This document shows, in pieces, positions 32,078 through 41,304 of a stretch of DNA of 64,000 nucleotides; position 1 is the first letter of the stretch; every line of letters starts with the position of its first letter. The translations under genes were made by a program, and so were the position numbers. The stretch comes from DASRDR01 sp963812945 [NCBI: uncultured Candidatus Rokubacteria bacterium]. Its GTDB lineage: Bacteria; Methylomirabilota; Methylomirabilia; Rokubacteriales. Where the stretch lies: contig CAWEXD010000008.1 in the NCBI GenBank assembly GCA_963812945.1, positions 1,488,001-1,552,000 of the forward strand, written 5' to 3'. The notes beneath the pieces are model-generated. The model was not told the DNA's origin, made no database searches, and saw only the letters and a program-made list of their open reading frames with translations.

Positions 32078-33040
32078 ATGAGCAAGCTGGTGTTCGCCGC
32101 GGTGGTCTTGCTGGTCGGGCTCGCCCTCCACGGCGCGCTGCGCCGGCGCGCCGAGGGCCTGCCGCCCGGGATTCGCGGCTTCGCCCCTCGCATCGTCCTC
32201 GGCCTCGCCATCGGCGTGCCGGCCCTCATCCTCTTCTTCTCGGTCTTCCGCATCATCCCGGCCGGCCACGTCGGCGTGAAGGTGCTCTTCGGGCAGGTCG
32301 ACCCGTCGCCCCTCCGCGAGGGTCTCAACGTGGTCTTGAACCCGATGTACGACATCGTGGTGATGGACGGGCGGGTGGGGAAGCACGTGGCCAAGTACGA
32401 CGCGGCCTCGAAGGACCTCCAGGCCGTCCACGTGGAGATGGTCCTGAACTACCGCCTGCATCCGGACCGCGCCCCCGAGGTCTACAAGGGGATCGGCCTC
32501 GAGTACTCCTCGGTCATCATCGATCCGGCGGCCCAGGAGGTTCTCAAGGCCAACACCGCCACGCACAACGCGGCCGAGATCCTCCTCCGGCGGCCGGCGA
32601 TCAAGGCGGACATCCAGAAGGACCTCACCGTCTGGCTGGCCAAGTACGGGATCGAGCTGAAGGAAGCGTCGCTGGCCAACATCCGGTTCGACCAGAACTA
32701 CGAGAAGGCCATCGAGGCGAAGCAGATCGAGGAGCAGAAGGCCGAGCAGAAGCGCTACGAGCTCATCCAGGCCCAGCGCCAGGCCGAGATCATCGCGGCC
32801 GCCGCCAAGGGCCGGGGCGACGCGGCGCGCGAGGAGGCCAAGGGGGTGGCCGACGCGACCCGGATCAAGGGCGACGCCGAGGCGACCTACAACGCGCGGG
32901 TCTCCTCCTCACTGACGCCGACGCTCATCCAGCAGCAGTACCTCTCGAAGTGGGACGGGCGCCTGCCCCAGTACTCGTTCGGCGGCAACGCGGTGCCGCT
33001 CGTCCAGATTCCGGGCGTGGCCGACGGGACCCGACGCTAG
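32078..33040 (+). CDS. SPFH/prohibitin-family membrane protein
   Basis: Membrane-anchored scaffold protein of 320 residues. One hydrophobic helix near the N terminus (3-20), a second strong one (about 43-65, IVLGLAIGVPALILFFSVF), then the SPFH/Band 7 domain (IPAGHVGVKVLFGQVDPSPL onwards to about 210) and a long charged coiled coil (YEKAIEAKQIEEQKAEQKRY) ending near residue 275. In bacteria such proteins organise membrane domains or regulate membrane proteases such as FtsH; no protease gene lies alongside here. Followed after eight bases by a small membrane protein, a possible partner. Confidence 0.88.
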   Translation: MSKLVFAAVVLLVGLALHGALRRRAEGLPPGIRGFAPRIVLGLAIGVPALILFFSVFRIIPAGHVGVKVLFGQVDPSPLREGLNVVLNPMYDIVVMDGRVGKHVAKYDAASKDLQAVHVEMVLNYRLHPDRAPEVYKGIGLEYSSVIIDPAAQEVLKANTATHNAAEILLRRPAIKADIQKDLTVWLAKYGIELKEASLANIRFDQNYEKAIEAKQIEEQKAEQKRYELIQAQRQAEIIAAAAKGRGDAAREEAKGVADATRIKGDAEATYNARVSSSLTPTLIQQQYLSKWDGRLPQYSFGGNAVPLVQIPGVADGTRR

Positions 33041-33048
33041 GGGCGGCC

Positions 33049-33549
33049 ATGCTGGAGCGCCTGGGGCGTTTCTGCGTCGGGTTCGGCGTCCTGTGGGTCC
33101 TGCTGGTGGTCGGGCTCGGGCTCATGGTGGGACTGGACAAGCCGGAGACGCTGGCGCCGTACCTCGACCGGTTGATCGGCTCCGACCTCCGGCAGTTCCT
33201 GTACATGGGGCTGACGTTCGTCGCGGTGCCGGTCGGCATGCTGATGCTGCTCCGGGACATGTTCGGGGATCCGGAGCCGCTCTGGCTGAAGCTCGCGGCG
33301 CCCGGGGTCTTCGTCTCCGTCTACGCCCTCTTCCTGGCGGCGGCGGTGCCCGACATTGGCCAGCCGCTCCTCCTCGCCGCTGACCCGCTGGTGACCCAGT
33401 TCCTCCCGGGCATGACGCTCACGCGGGACCCCGGGGATGGCATCAGCTGGCTCGCCCGGTTCGGCGCCTTCCTGACGGTCCTCGCCGCCATGCCCGGTGT
33501 GCTCGGGGCCCTGGTCGGGCTCGTCACCGGGGCCTCCCGGAGCCGCTGA
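33049..33549 (+). CDS. hypothetical multi-pass membrane protein
   Basis: A 166-residue protein I do not recognise. Four hydrophobic segments are visible: about 8-30 (FCVGFGVLWVLLVVGLGLMV), 50-68 (FLYMGLTFVAVPVGMLML), 82-102 (LAAPGVFVSVYALFLAAAVP) and 138-160. The ATG follows GGGGCGGCC and is eight bases after the SPFH gene; the gene ends seven bases before dnaE. Its place suggests co-expression with the SPFH protein. Confidence 0.75.
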   Translation: MLERLGRFCVGFGVLWVLLVVGLGLMVGLDKPETLAPYLDRLIGSDLRQFLYMGLTFVAVPVGMLMLLRDMFGDPEPLWLKLAAPGVFVSVYALFLAAAVPDIGQPLLLAADPLVTQFLPGMTLTRDPGDGISWLARFGAFLTVLAAMPGVLGALVGLVTGASRSR

Positions 33550-33556
33550 GCGCGCC

Positions 33557-36500
33557 GTGGCGGACCGAAGCGACTTCGTTCACCTCCACGTACACTCGGA
33601 GTACAGCCTCCTCGACGGCGCGGCCCGCCTGAAGCGCCTGGTCGAGCGGGCCGCGCAGCTCGGATTCCCGGCGCTCGCCCTCACCGACCACGGCAACATG
33701 TTCGGCGCGATCGACTTCTACCAGCACGCCCGCGCGGCCGGGATCAAGCCGATCCTCGGCTGCGAGCTCTACGTGGCCCCGGGCAGCCGGTTCGAGCGCG
33801 CCCCGGTCGACGGCCAGTACGAAGGCGCCAACCACGTGACGGCCCTGGTCCGGAACGAGACGGGCTACCACAACCTGATCAAGCTCGTCTCGCGCGGGTA
33901 CCTGGAGGGCTTCTACTACAAGCCGCGCGTCGACAAGGAGCTCCTCGCCCAGCACTCGGACGGCCTCCTGCTCCTGTCCGGGTGCCTCAACTCGGAGGTC
34001 TCCCGGCTGCTCCTCGCCGGGGAGGAGCGGAAGGCCCTCGAGGTCGCCTCCTGGTACGCCGACGTCTTCGGGCGCGATCACTACTTCATGGAGGTCCAGG
34101 CCCACGGCCTCCCCGACCAGGTCCGCGTGACGGACGGGACGCTCCGCATCGCCCGGGCCCTCGGGATCGGGATCGCCGGCACCAACGACTCCCACTACCT
34201 CGAGGCGACGGACGCGCGCGCCCACGAAGTGCTCCTGTGCCTCCAGACCGGCGCCAAGATCGCCGATCCCAACCGGTGGAAGTTCGCCACCGAGGAGTTC
34301 TACCTGAAGTCGGCCGACGAGATGCGGAAGGTCTTCGGGGAGCTGCCGGAGGCCTACACGGGCACGCTCGCCGTGGCCGAGCGGTGCGACCTGGAGGTGA
34401 CGTTCGGCCAGTTCCGCCTGCCCCGGTACGAGGTGCCGGCCGATCACACGCTGGATTCCTATCTCCGGGAGGTGGCCGGGGCCGGGCTCCAGCGCCACTA
34501 TCCCGAGCCCACCGCCGAGGTGCGTGCCCGCTTCGACTACGAGCTCGGCGTCATCCAGGCCATGCAGTTCTCCGGCTACTTCCTGGTGGTCTGGGACTTC
34601 ATCCGGTACGCGAAGGAGCGGGGGATCGCGGTGGGGCCGGGGCGCGGCTCGGCGGCGGCCTCGCTCGTCGCCTACTGCCTCGGGATCACGACCGTAGATC
34701 CGATACGTTACGGCCTGGTCTTCGAGCGATTCTTGAACCCAGGCCGCAAGTCCATGCCCGACATGGACATCGACTTCGCCGACGACCGGCGCGACGAGGT
34801 CATCGACTACGTCGTGCAGCGGTACGGCCGGGACCGGGTCGCGCAGATCATCACCTTCAACGTGCTCAAGGCAAAGGCGGTCATCCGGGACACCGGCCGG
34901 GTGCTCGGCATGCCGTTCGGGGACGTGGACAAGATCGCGAAGCTCGTCCCCGACACGCTGAACATCACGCTGGACGAAGCCCTCCGGCAGAGCCCGCCCC
35001 TCGCCGAGGCGGTCAAGGCGCGGCCCGAGGTCGCGGAATTGTGGCAGATCGCCAAGAAGCTCGAGGGGCTGTCCCGCCACGCCGGCAAGCACGCGGCCGG
35101 CGTGGTGATCTCCGACGAGCCCTTGATGGAGCACGTCCCGCTCTACCGCGATCCCAAGAGCGAGGAGATCATCACCCAGTACCCGATGGGCCCGATCGAG
35201 AAGCTCGGGCTCCTCAAGATGGACTTCCTGGGGCTCCGGACGCTGACCGTCATCGCCAACACCGTCCGGCTCATCGAGGAGAGCCGGGGCGTGCGCATCG
35301 ACCCGGAGCGGATCCCGTTCGACGACCCCAAGACCTACCAGCTCCTGGCCGACGCGCGGACGTTCGGCGTCTTCCAGCTGGAGTCGACGGGGATGCGGAA
35401 CGCCCTTCGCCAGCTCCGGCCCGAGCGGCTGGAGGACGTGATCGCCATGGTCGCGCTCTACCGGCCCGGGCCGATGGAGATGATTCCGGACTTCACGGCC
35501 CGCCGACACGGAAGGGTCAAGCCGACGTACGAGCACCCGGTCATGGAGAAGCACCTCCAGGAGACCTACGGGATCATGGTCTACCAGGAGCAGGTGCTGA
35601 AGATCGCCAACGACATGGCCGGCTTCTCGATGAGCGAGGCCGACGACCTCCGGAAGGCGATGGGCAAGAAGATCCCGGCGCTCATGGCCGAGCAGCGCGC
35701 CAGTTTCCTCCAGGGCGCCAAGGGGCGCGGCGTCAAGGAGAAGATCGCCGAGCGCGTCTTCGAGCTGATGGAGAAGTTCGCCGGGTACGGGTTCAACAAG
35801 GCCCACGCGACGGCCTACGGGATCGTGGCGTACCAGACGGCGTACCTCAAGGCGAACTACCCGGTGGAGTTCATGGCGGCGCTCCTCACCTCCGAGATGG
35901 CGAACACCGACAAGGTCGTCGTCCACATGGACGAGTGCCGGAGCATGGGCATCGGCGTCCTGCCGCCGGACGTCAACGTCTCCCGCTTCTCCTTCGGCGT
36001 CGACGGGGAGACGATCCGCTTCGGCCTGGGCGCGATCAAGAATCTCGGCCAGAAGGCCATCGACACGATCGTCGCCGCCCGGGAGCTGGAGGGCAGCTTC
36101 CCGTCGCTGGCGGACTTCTGCCGGCGCCTCGACCTCCAGCTCGTCAACCGGCGGGTGGTGGAGAGCCTGGTCAAGGCCGGGGCGTTCGACTCGGCGGGGA
36201 CGTCGCGGGCGCAGCACATGGCGTTGCTCGACGGCGCCTTCGAGGCGGGCCAGCGGCACCAGCGGGAGCGAGACCAGGGCCAGGTGTCCATGTTCGATCT
36301 CATGGGAGGGTCCGGACCGGCCCTCGACGAGCCCGCGCCCGCGGGTTCCCCGGTGACCGAGTGGGACGTGGAGCAGCGCCTGCTCCACGAGAAGGAGGTG
36401 CTGGGCTTCTACCTCTCGGGCCATCCCCTCCGGGGCGTCTGGGAGCACGCGCAGCGCCTCGGCGTCGTCGGCACCGCGCAGCTGGCCCAGGTGGACGACG

Positions 36501-37009
36501 GGGCGCGCGTCCTCCTGTGCGGCCTCGTGACGGCCCTCCGCGAGATCAACACGAAGAACGGCAACCGGATGGGCTTCGTGACGATCGAGGACGTCGAGGG
36601 TAGCATCGAGGTCACCGTGTTCCCCGAGCTGTTCCGGCAGACCGCGGCGCACCTCCGGGGGGGCTCCCCGATCCTGGTTCGCGGGAAGGTCGAGGGAACG
36701 CCCACCGCCCGGAAGCTCCTCGCCGACGACGTCCGGCCCCTCCCGGCCGAGGACGAGCGGGGCGTCGTCGCGCCGCTCCCGCGGGCGTGCCGCGTGGCCG
36801 TCCGGTCCGGGGGGGACGCGGATCCGCTCCAGGCTCTCCGGGCGATCTGTGACGCCCACCGCGGGACCGTGCCCCTCGCGCTCCGGCTCCAGGTGGACGG
36901 CGCCGAGGTCGACGTCCGCTCCCGGACCCTGCGCGTGCGCCCGTCGGCGGCCTTCATCGAGGCCGTGGAGGGGCTCCTGGGACCGGGGAGCGTCACGGTC
37001 GAAGCCTGA
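33557..37009 (+). CDS. dnaE: DNA polymerase III alpha subunit
   Basis: Replicative polymerase, 1150 residues. PHP domain at the N terminus (FVHLHVHSEYSLLDGAARL, TDHGNMFGAIDFY), then the C-family polymerase palm with PGRGSAAASLVAYCLG and the catalytic Asp pair of MPDMDIDFADDRRDEVI near residue 402, FNKAHATAYGIVAYQTAYLK in the fingers, HhH region, and an OB fold near 1000 (GLVTALREINTKNGNRMGFV). It is the DnaE1 type. GTG 33557 starts the conserved ADRSDFVHLHVHSEYS. accA follows after 13 bases. Confidence 0.97.
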   Translation: MADRSDFVHLHVHSEYSLLDGAARLKRLVERAAQLGFPALALTDHGNMFGAIDFYQHARAAGIKPILGCELYVAPGSRFERAPVDGQYEGANHVTALVRNETGYHNLIKLVSRGYLEGFYYKPRVDKELLAQHSDGLLLLSGCLNSEVSRLLLAGEERKALEVASWYADVFGRDHYFMEVQAHGLPDQVRVTDGTLRIARALGIGIAGTNDSHYLEATDARAHEVLLCLQTGAKIADPNRWKFATEEFYLKSADEMRKVFGELPEAYTGTLAVAERCDLEVTFGQFRLPRYEVPADHTLDSYLREVAGAGLQRHYPEPTAEVRARFDYELGVIQAMQFSGYFLVVWDFIRYAKERGIAVGPGRGSAAASLVAYCLGITTVDPIRYGLVFERFLNPGRKSMPDMDIDFADDRRDEVIDYVVQRYGRDRVAQIITFNVLKAKAVIRDTGRVLGMPFGDVDKIAKLVPDTLNITLDEALRQSPPLAEAVKARPEVAELWQIAKKLEGLSRHAGKHAAGVVISDEPLMEHVPLYRDPKSEEIITQYPMGPIEKLGLLKMDFLGLRTLTVIANTVRLIEESRGVRIDPERIPFDDPKTYQLLADARTFGVFQLESTGMRNALRQLRPERLEDVIAMVALYRPGPMEMIPDFTARRHGRVKPTYEHPVMEKHLQETYGIMVYQEQVLKIANDMAGFSMSEADDLRKAMGKKIPALMAEQRASFLQGAKGRGVKEKIAERVFELMEKFAGYGFNKAHATAYGIVAYQTAYLKANYPVEFMAALLTSEMANTDKVVVHMDECRSMGIGVLPPDVNVSRFSFGVDGETIRFGLGAIKNLGQKAIDTIVAARELEGSFPSLADFCRRLDLQLVNRRVVESLVKAGAFDSAGTSRAQHMALLDGAFEAGQRHQRERDQGQVSMFDLMGGSGPALDEPAPAGSPVTEWDVEQRLLHEKEVLGFYLSGHPLRGVWEHAQRLGVVGTAQLAQVDDGARVLLCGLVTALREINTKNGNRMGFVTIEDVEGSIEVTVFPELFRQTAAHLRGGSPILVRGKVEGTPTARKLLADDVRPLPAEDERGVVAPLPRACRVAVRSGGDADPLQALRAICDAHRGTVPLALRLQVDGAEVDVRSRTLRVRPSAAFIEAVEGLLGPGSVTVEA

Positions 37010-37022
37010 TCGGGGGCGTCTC

Positions 37023-37991
37023 ATGCCCGAGGCCGTCGACCTCGACAAGGCGCTCGACTTCGAGCGCCCGCTCCTCGAGCTCGAGACGCGCATCGAGGCG
37101 CTTCGCCGCGACGGGCGGCCGGCCGCCGAGCCCGAGGCCCGCCGGCTCGAGGAGCGCCTCCAGCGTCTGCAGCGCAAGGTCTTCGGCAAGCTCACGGCCT
37201 GGCAGCGCGTCCAGCTCGCCCGGCATCCGCGCCGGCCGTACACGCTCGACCTGATCCCGCTCCTCACCGAGGACTTCGTGGAGCTCCACGGCGACCGCCT
37301 CTTCGGCGACGACCACGCGGTAGTCGGCGGCCTGGCCCGCCTGGACGGGCGCGCCATCGTGCTGGTGGGGCACCAGAAGGGCCGCGACACGGAGGAGAAG
37401 CTCCACCGGAACTTCGGGATGCCGCACCCGGAGGGCTACCGGAAGGCCCTCCGGCTCATGCAGCTCGCCGAGCGCTTCCGGAAGCCCGTCCTCACGCTGA
37501 TCGACACGCCCGGCGCGTACCCCGGGTTGGGCGCCGAGGAGCGAGGCCAGGCGGAGGCGATCGCCCGGAACCTGCGGGAGATGGCCGGGCTCATGACGCC
37601 CATCGTGGCCGTCGTGACGGGGGAGGGGGGTAGCGGGGGCGCGCTCGCCCTCGCCGTCGCCGACCGCGTGCTCATGATGGAGCACGCAGTCTACTCGGTG
37701 ATCTCGCCGGAGGGATGCGCCGCCATCCTGTGGGAGGACGCGAGCCGCGCGAAGGACGCCGCCGAGGTGCTCCGCATCACGGCGCCCGATCTCCTCAAGC
37801 TCGGGCTGATCGACGGGATCGTGCCGGAGCCGCCGGGGGGCGCCCACCGGAACTGGCCGGCCGCCGCCCGGGCGGTCCAGCAGGCGGTCTCCGCCGCGCT
37901 GGCGGAGCTCGTCCCGCTGTCGTCCGGCGAGCTGGTCCAGCAGCGCTATGCGAAGTTCCGCCGCATGGGGATCTTCGAAGAGACGACCTAG
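37023..37991 (+). CDS. accA: acetyl-CoA carboxylase carboxyltransferase subunit alpha
   Basis: With AccD, transfers CO2 from carboxybiotin to acetyl-CoA, the first step of fatty acid synthesis. The 322-residue protein starts with the usual helical region (LDFERPLLELETRIEALRR), then RPYTLDLIPLLTEDFVELHG, FGMPHPEGYRKALRLMQLAE, LIDTPGAYPG and GEGGSGGALALAVADRVLM-like carboxyltransferase motifs. dnaE-accA adjacency is common in bacteria. The biotin ligase for the carboxylase is encoded at 27576. Confidence 0.96.
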   Translation: MPEAVDLDKALDFERPLLELETRIEALRRDGRPAAEPEARRLEERLQRLQRKVFGKLTAWQRVQLARHPRRPYTLDLIPLLTEDFVELHGDRLFGDDHAVVGGLARLDGRAIVLVGHQKGRDTEEKLHRNFGMPHPEGYRKALRLMQLAERFRKPVLTLIDTPGAYPGLGAEERGQAEAIARNLREMAGLMTPIVAVVTGEGGSGGALALAVADRVLMMEHAVYSVISPEGCAAILWEDASRAKDAAEVLRITAPDLLKLGLIDGIVPEPPGGAHRNWPAAARAVQQAVSAALAELVPLSSGELVQQRYAKFRRMGIFEETT

Positions 37992-38018
37992 CGCCGTGTG
38001 ACCGGCGCCCGAGCTCGC

Positions 38019-39014
38019 TCAGCCGGAGGCGAGCAGCGCCTCGGCGGTGTCCTCGTCGGTGACCAGGACGTTGGCGAAGCGCCCCCGCATCGCCCCCAGG
38101 ATGGCCGCGTGCTTGTCGGGCCCGCCCGCGACCGCGATGACCATCTTCCCGTACTGGGCGGAGAGCTCCCGGAGGCGGCTCGGGTGGACGGCGAGCACCC
38201 GCTGGGTCAAGGGGCGCAGCTCCTTCCGATCGATCAGCGCTCCGTCGCGGTCGAACGGGTGGTAGTTGATCTCGCCCACGACGCCGAGCGCCCGCAGGCG
38301 CCGCACGCTGACCCCGTAGAACTCGGCCAGCGAGCAGAACCCGGCGGTCGCCTCCCCGATCATGCCGATCCCGACGAGCGCGATGTCGACGTCGCTCGCC
38401 GCCCGGTAGATCCGCCGGACCTCGCCCTTCTGGAGGAGCCGCTTCCGCTCGCGCTGCGCAGCGGCGAACGAGCCCAGGACCTGGACGGGCAGGGCGTAGG
38501 CGCGCACGTGCGGGCGATACTTCGCGGCCATCATGCCGACCAGCGTGTTGGGAAACAGGTCGACAAGCTGGAGCGTGCTCTCGCCCGACAGGGGATAGAG
38601 CTCGAGGTCGCGAAACCGACGCTCCCGGAGCGCGTGAATCAGCTGGTAGAGCGTGTAGCCGCACGAGAGCCCGACCCGGGCGCCGTCCGCCGCCACCTTC
38701 TCGAAGTACCGGGCGGCGGCCGTGCCGAGATCCTCCTTCAGGTCCCGCGCCTCGCCGAGCGGGATCACGACCGCGTCGCGCAGCCGGAAGCGCTCGACCA
38801 GGGCCGCCTCGAGCCGCGGCCGCTTCGGCAGCTCGATCTCGACCCGGACCAGGCCCTCGGCGAACGCCCGCTTCAGGAGGCGCGACACCTTGGACGACGA
38901 GAGCCCCAGCTCGCGCGCGATCTCCTTCTGGTGCCGCTGGGCCCGGTAGTGGAGCTGCACGCACTGGACCATCTGCCGGATCTCGTCCGGCTGACCGCCG
39001 CGCCGAGGCCGCAT
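38019..39014 (-). CDS. SorC/DeoR-type sugar-binding transcriptional regulator
   Basis: A 331-residue regulator with an N-terminal helix-turn-helix (about 15-60, HQKEIARELGLSSSKVSRLL) and the SorC-type sugar-phosphate-binding domain (GARVGLSCGYTLYQLIHAL, DIALVGIGMIGE, VVGEINYHPFDRDG, VIAVAGGPDKHAAILGAM). The relatives CggR and DeoR bind phosphorylated sugars; CggR binds fructose-1,6-bisphosphate. ATG 39014 is chosen because AGGAGG stands five bases before it, and a further 18 codons upstream are unconserved. It is divergent from the FBP aldolase/phosphatase gene, its probable target. Confidence 0.9.
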   Translation of the reverse strand: MRPRRGGQPDEIRQMVQCVQLHYRAQRHQKEIARELGLSSSKVSRLLKRAFAEGLVRVEIELPKRPRLEAALVERFRLRDAVVIPLGEARDLKEDLGTAAARYFEKVAADGARVGLSCGYTLYQLIHALRERRFRDLELYPLSGESTLQLVDLFPNTLVGMMAAKYRPHVRAYALPVQVLGSFAAAQRERKRLLQKGEVRRIYRAASDVDIALVGIGMIGEATAGFCSLAEFYGVSVRRLRALGVVGEINYHPFDRDGALIDRKELRPLTQRVLAVHPSRLRELSAQYGKMVIAVAGGPDKHAAILGAMRGRFANVLVTDEDTAEALLASG

Positions 39015-39033
39015 GCGCCCTCCTGCAAGAACT

Positions 39034-39046
39034 TTCACTCGATGAA
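39034..39046. promoter_or_regulatory. possible operator in the divergent regulator-FBPase gap
   Basis: The 148-base gap between the SorC-type gene and the FBP aldolase/phosphatase gene contains the small dyad TTCA-CTCGA-TGAA just upstream of the -35 box of the FBPase promoter. Position fits an operator of the adjacent regulator, but the dyad is only four bases per arm, so this is weak. Confidence 0.2.
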
Positions 39047-39055
39047 TGGAGCGTC

Positions 39056-39085
39056 TTGACTTCGCCAAAGGGGTCAGGCTACGGT
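39056..39085 (+). promoter_or_regulatory. sigma-70 promoter of the FBP aldolase/phosphatase gene
   Basis: TTGACT (39056-39061), 18-base spacer, TACGGT (39080-39085). Start near 39092, giving a leader of about 70 bases to the ATG at 39163. The start of the regulator gene on the other strand is 42 bases upstream of the -35 box. Confidence 0.5.
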
Positions 39086-39162
39086 CATTCTACCAAGACC
39101 CGGAGGCAGCGCCGGCAGGCTCGGCGCCGCGCGTGACCCACGATCCCGACGGAGGCGACGAC

Positions 39163-40644
39163 ATGGCGCAGGCGAAGCGGTACGGTGCCAAGAACGGCCG
39201 GGCAGTCCCCCTCACCGACTACCACCAGTCCAAGGACAACGCCGCCGAGTTCCCGGCGACCACGGTCGAGAAGGTCATCACGACCAACCTCCCGAACATC
39301 TTCTCGTACCGGTCCCACGTCTTCGCCAAGAAGCCGGAGCTGGTGCAGCGCTACGTCAAGGCCACCAAGGCCGACGTCGGCGGGGTAGGGGGGCACGTGG
39401 TCGCCGCCGAGGAGGTCAAGGGCGTCATCACCAAGTTCGTCCTGGACAACAACTCCTACCAGGGCGAGCCGATGTTCACCTCGCTCATGGTGACCCACAC
39501 GGGTGACGACGTGGCCGTCACGGGCATCACGACGGAGAAGGTGCCGAACGACGTCATCGACGAGGTGATGTGGGACGCCCTCAGCGAGGGGGCAACCAAG
39601 GCCGCAGAGCTGGGCCTCTACGGGCCCGGACAGGACCTGATCGCCGACGCCTTCACCGGGAACCTCCGCGGCGCCGGGCCCGCCAGCGTGGTCCTCCCGC
39701 TGCCGATCCGCCCGGAGAATCCGTCACAGACGGTGGTCGTGTCGTTCGCCGACAAGACCGAGCCGATGGCGTTCAACTACTTCGCCACCGGCGCGTACAT
39801 GAACCCCCGCTTCAACAGCGGGCTGGTCATCGCCTCGTCCAAGATGAAGCGCGGCTACCTCTTCGAGATCGTCGACCTCGACACGAAGGCCCAGGCGGTG
39901 GAGGCGGGGGCGCATCCCCGGGACCAGCGGGCGCTCGACGGGAAGATGGAGGAGCTGGCCAAGGGCCTCCAGGAGCGCGTGATCACGCTCCGGGCCCCCG
40001 AGGACTTCTTCGACATCGAAGGGCTGACACGCTCGTCCCGCTTCTGCGTGGCTCGCATCTGGAGCCGCGACGAGAAGGGCGAGGCCTCGCAGCTGGGATA
40101 CGTGGTCTCCGCCGAGCGCCTCCACAACATCAAGACCAAGAAGGGATTCACCTACGGCGGCAAGGACGATCCCGTGATGCTGGCCTTCTCCCAGGGCGAC
40201 TGGCCGGCGCCGGGCGAGCTAACTTCGCCGTGGGCGACGTGCCCGATGGTCGCCGGCGACTGCCGCGGCAGCCACAACCTCCACATCCTGCCGGTGCCCC
40301 TCAACTGGCAGACGTCCTACTGGTCGGGGCCGATCCTCTCGTGCGTGACACTGTCCATCAACATCAACACGGGCCGCATCGGCGCGATCTCCGACCAGTT
40401 CGCGCTGGGGACGCCGTGGGACTGGGTCCGAACCCGGGCGTCCGAGCTGGCGATCCAGTTCCGCGGCGCGCACGGCGTCCGGCAGCCGGCGACGCTGCCC
40501 GAGGAGGAGCTGGAGTACCAGGAGGGGTGGAAGGAGCGCCGGGTGCGCCTCGACGGGAAGTTCACCGTCAAGCCGCCGCTCGTGTGGAACGGCAACGGCA
40601 AGCGCCCCAGGCCGGCCGCGGCGAAGGCGCCCGCCCGCTCCTGA
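39163..40644 (+). CDS. fbp: class V fructose-1,6-bisphosphate aldolase/phosphatase
   Basis: Bifunctional gluconeogenic enzyme that joins DHAP and glyceraldehyde-3-phosphate and removes the 1-phosphate to give fructose-6-phosphate. Family motifs: KADVGGVGGH and THTGDDVAV (metal-binding Asp/His), LGLYGPGQDLIADAFTGN, YGGKDDPVM with the conserved Tyr (about 331) and Schiff-base Lys (about 334), GDCRGSHN, LPVPLN, WDWVRTRASELAIQFRG, and the C-terminal LPEEELEY tyrosine. It is 493 residues, longer than the 365-400 of archaeal enzymes, with an extra N-terminal region of about 65 residues. ATG 39163 follows GGAGG. A unidirectional enzyme of this sort marks gluconeogenic metabolism. Confidence 0.88.
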   Translation: MAQAKRYGAKNGRAVPLTDYHQSKDNAAEFPATTVEKVITTNLPNIFSYRSHVFAKKPELVQRYVKATKADVGGVGGHVVAAEEVKGVITKFVLDNNSYQGEPMFTSLMVTHTGDDVAVTGITTEKVPNDVIDEVMWDALSEGATKAAELGLYGPGQDLIADAFTGNLRGAGPASVVLPLPIRPENPSQTVVVSFADKTEPMAFNYFATGAYMNPRFNSGLVIASSKMKRGYLFEIVDLDTKAQAVEAGAHPRDQRALDGKMEELAKGLQERVITLRAPEDFFDIEGLTRSSRFCVARIWSRDEKGEASQLGYVVSAERLHNIKTKKGFTYGGKDDPVMLAFSQGDWPAPGELTSPWATCPMVAGDCRGSHNLHILPVPLNWQTSYWSGPILSCVTLSININTGRIGAISDQFALGTPWDWVRTRASELAIQFRGAHGVRQPATLPEEELEYQEGWKERRVRLDGKFTVKPPLVWNGNGKRPRPAAAKAPARS

Positions 40645-40679
40645 TCGGGGGACGCCCCGCGACGCCTTCACGCGTCTCG

Positions 40680-40710
40680 CGTGCCCGGCGAGGCCATCTC
40701 GCCGGGCACG
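40680..40710 (+). terminator. hairpin downstream of the FBP aldolase/phosphatase gene
   Basis: A perfect 13-base-pair stem CGTGCCCGGCGAG / CTCGCCGGGCACG with a five-base loop (GCCAT), starting 36 bases after the stop codon. It is followed by TGTCGTCTTC, without a proper T-run. Position and perfection point to a transcription terminator or 3'-end stabiliser. Confidence 0.6.
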
Positions 40711-40747
40711 TGTCGTCTTCGCGCGCGGCGCGAATGAGGGCGGTCAA

Positions 40748-40776
40748 TTGACAACCTCGGAGGCCGATGCTACGGT
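40748..40776 (+). promoter_or_regulatory. sigma-70 promoter of the bifunctional nuclease gene
   Basis: TTGACA (40748-40753), 17-base spacer, TACGGT (40771-40776) with an upstream TGC. Start near 40783, leader of about 33 bases to the ATG at 40816. Perfect -35 box. Confidence 0.6.
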
Positions 40777-40815
40777 GGCTTTCGAATCCCGACGCGCTGC
40801 AGGGAGGCCGCTTCG

Positions 40816-41304
40816 ATGTGGGTCGAGATGAAGGTCCGGGGGCTCGCCCTGGATCCCGTGTCGAACATGCCCATCATCATCCTCCGAGACGAGGAGGAGA
40901 AGCGCTCCCTGCCGATCTGGGTCGGCATCTTCGAGGCGAACGCGATCGCGCTCGAGCTCGAGAAGATCGCCACGCCGCGGCCCATGACCCACGATCTCAT
41001 CAAGAACGTGCTCGAGGCCGTGGACGCGAAGATCGAGAAGATCGTGGTCAACGACCTCCGCGAGAACACGTTCTTCGCGCTGATCCACCTGCGCATGGGC
41101 GAGGAGGAGGTCACGGTCGACTCGCGGCCTTCCGACGCCATCGCGCTCGCCCTCCGGGCCGGCGCCCCGATCTTCGTCGACGACGACGTCGTCCGCCGCG
41201 CCAAGAGCGTCGAGGTCGCGCCGAAGGAAACCGACGATCAGGAGAAGCTCAAAGAGTGGCTCGAGAACCTGAAGCCGGAGGACTTCGGCCGCTACAAGAT
41301 GTAG
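40816..41304 (+). CDS. bifunctional nuclease family (DUF151/BFN) protein
   Basis: Small protein of the BFN/DUF151 family, 162 residues, containing VRGLALDPVSNMPIIILRD, LPIWVGIFEANAIALELEK, RPMTHDLIKNVLEA and DSRPSDAIALALRAGAPIFV, the complete domain. Plant members have DNase and RNase activity; the role in bacteria is not settled. The C-terminal 35 residues are charged and may be helical. First gene of a run that overlaps with the glycosyltransferase behind it. Confidence 0.9.
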   Translation: MWVEMKVRGLALDPVSNMPIIILRDEEEKRSLPIWVGIFEANAIALELEKIATPRPMTHDLIKNVLEAVDAKIEKIVVNDLRENTFFALIHLRMGEEEVTVDSRPSDAIALALRAGAPIFVDDDVVRRAKSVEVAPKETDDQEKLKEWLENLKPEDFGRYKM

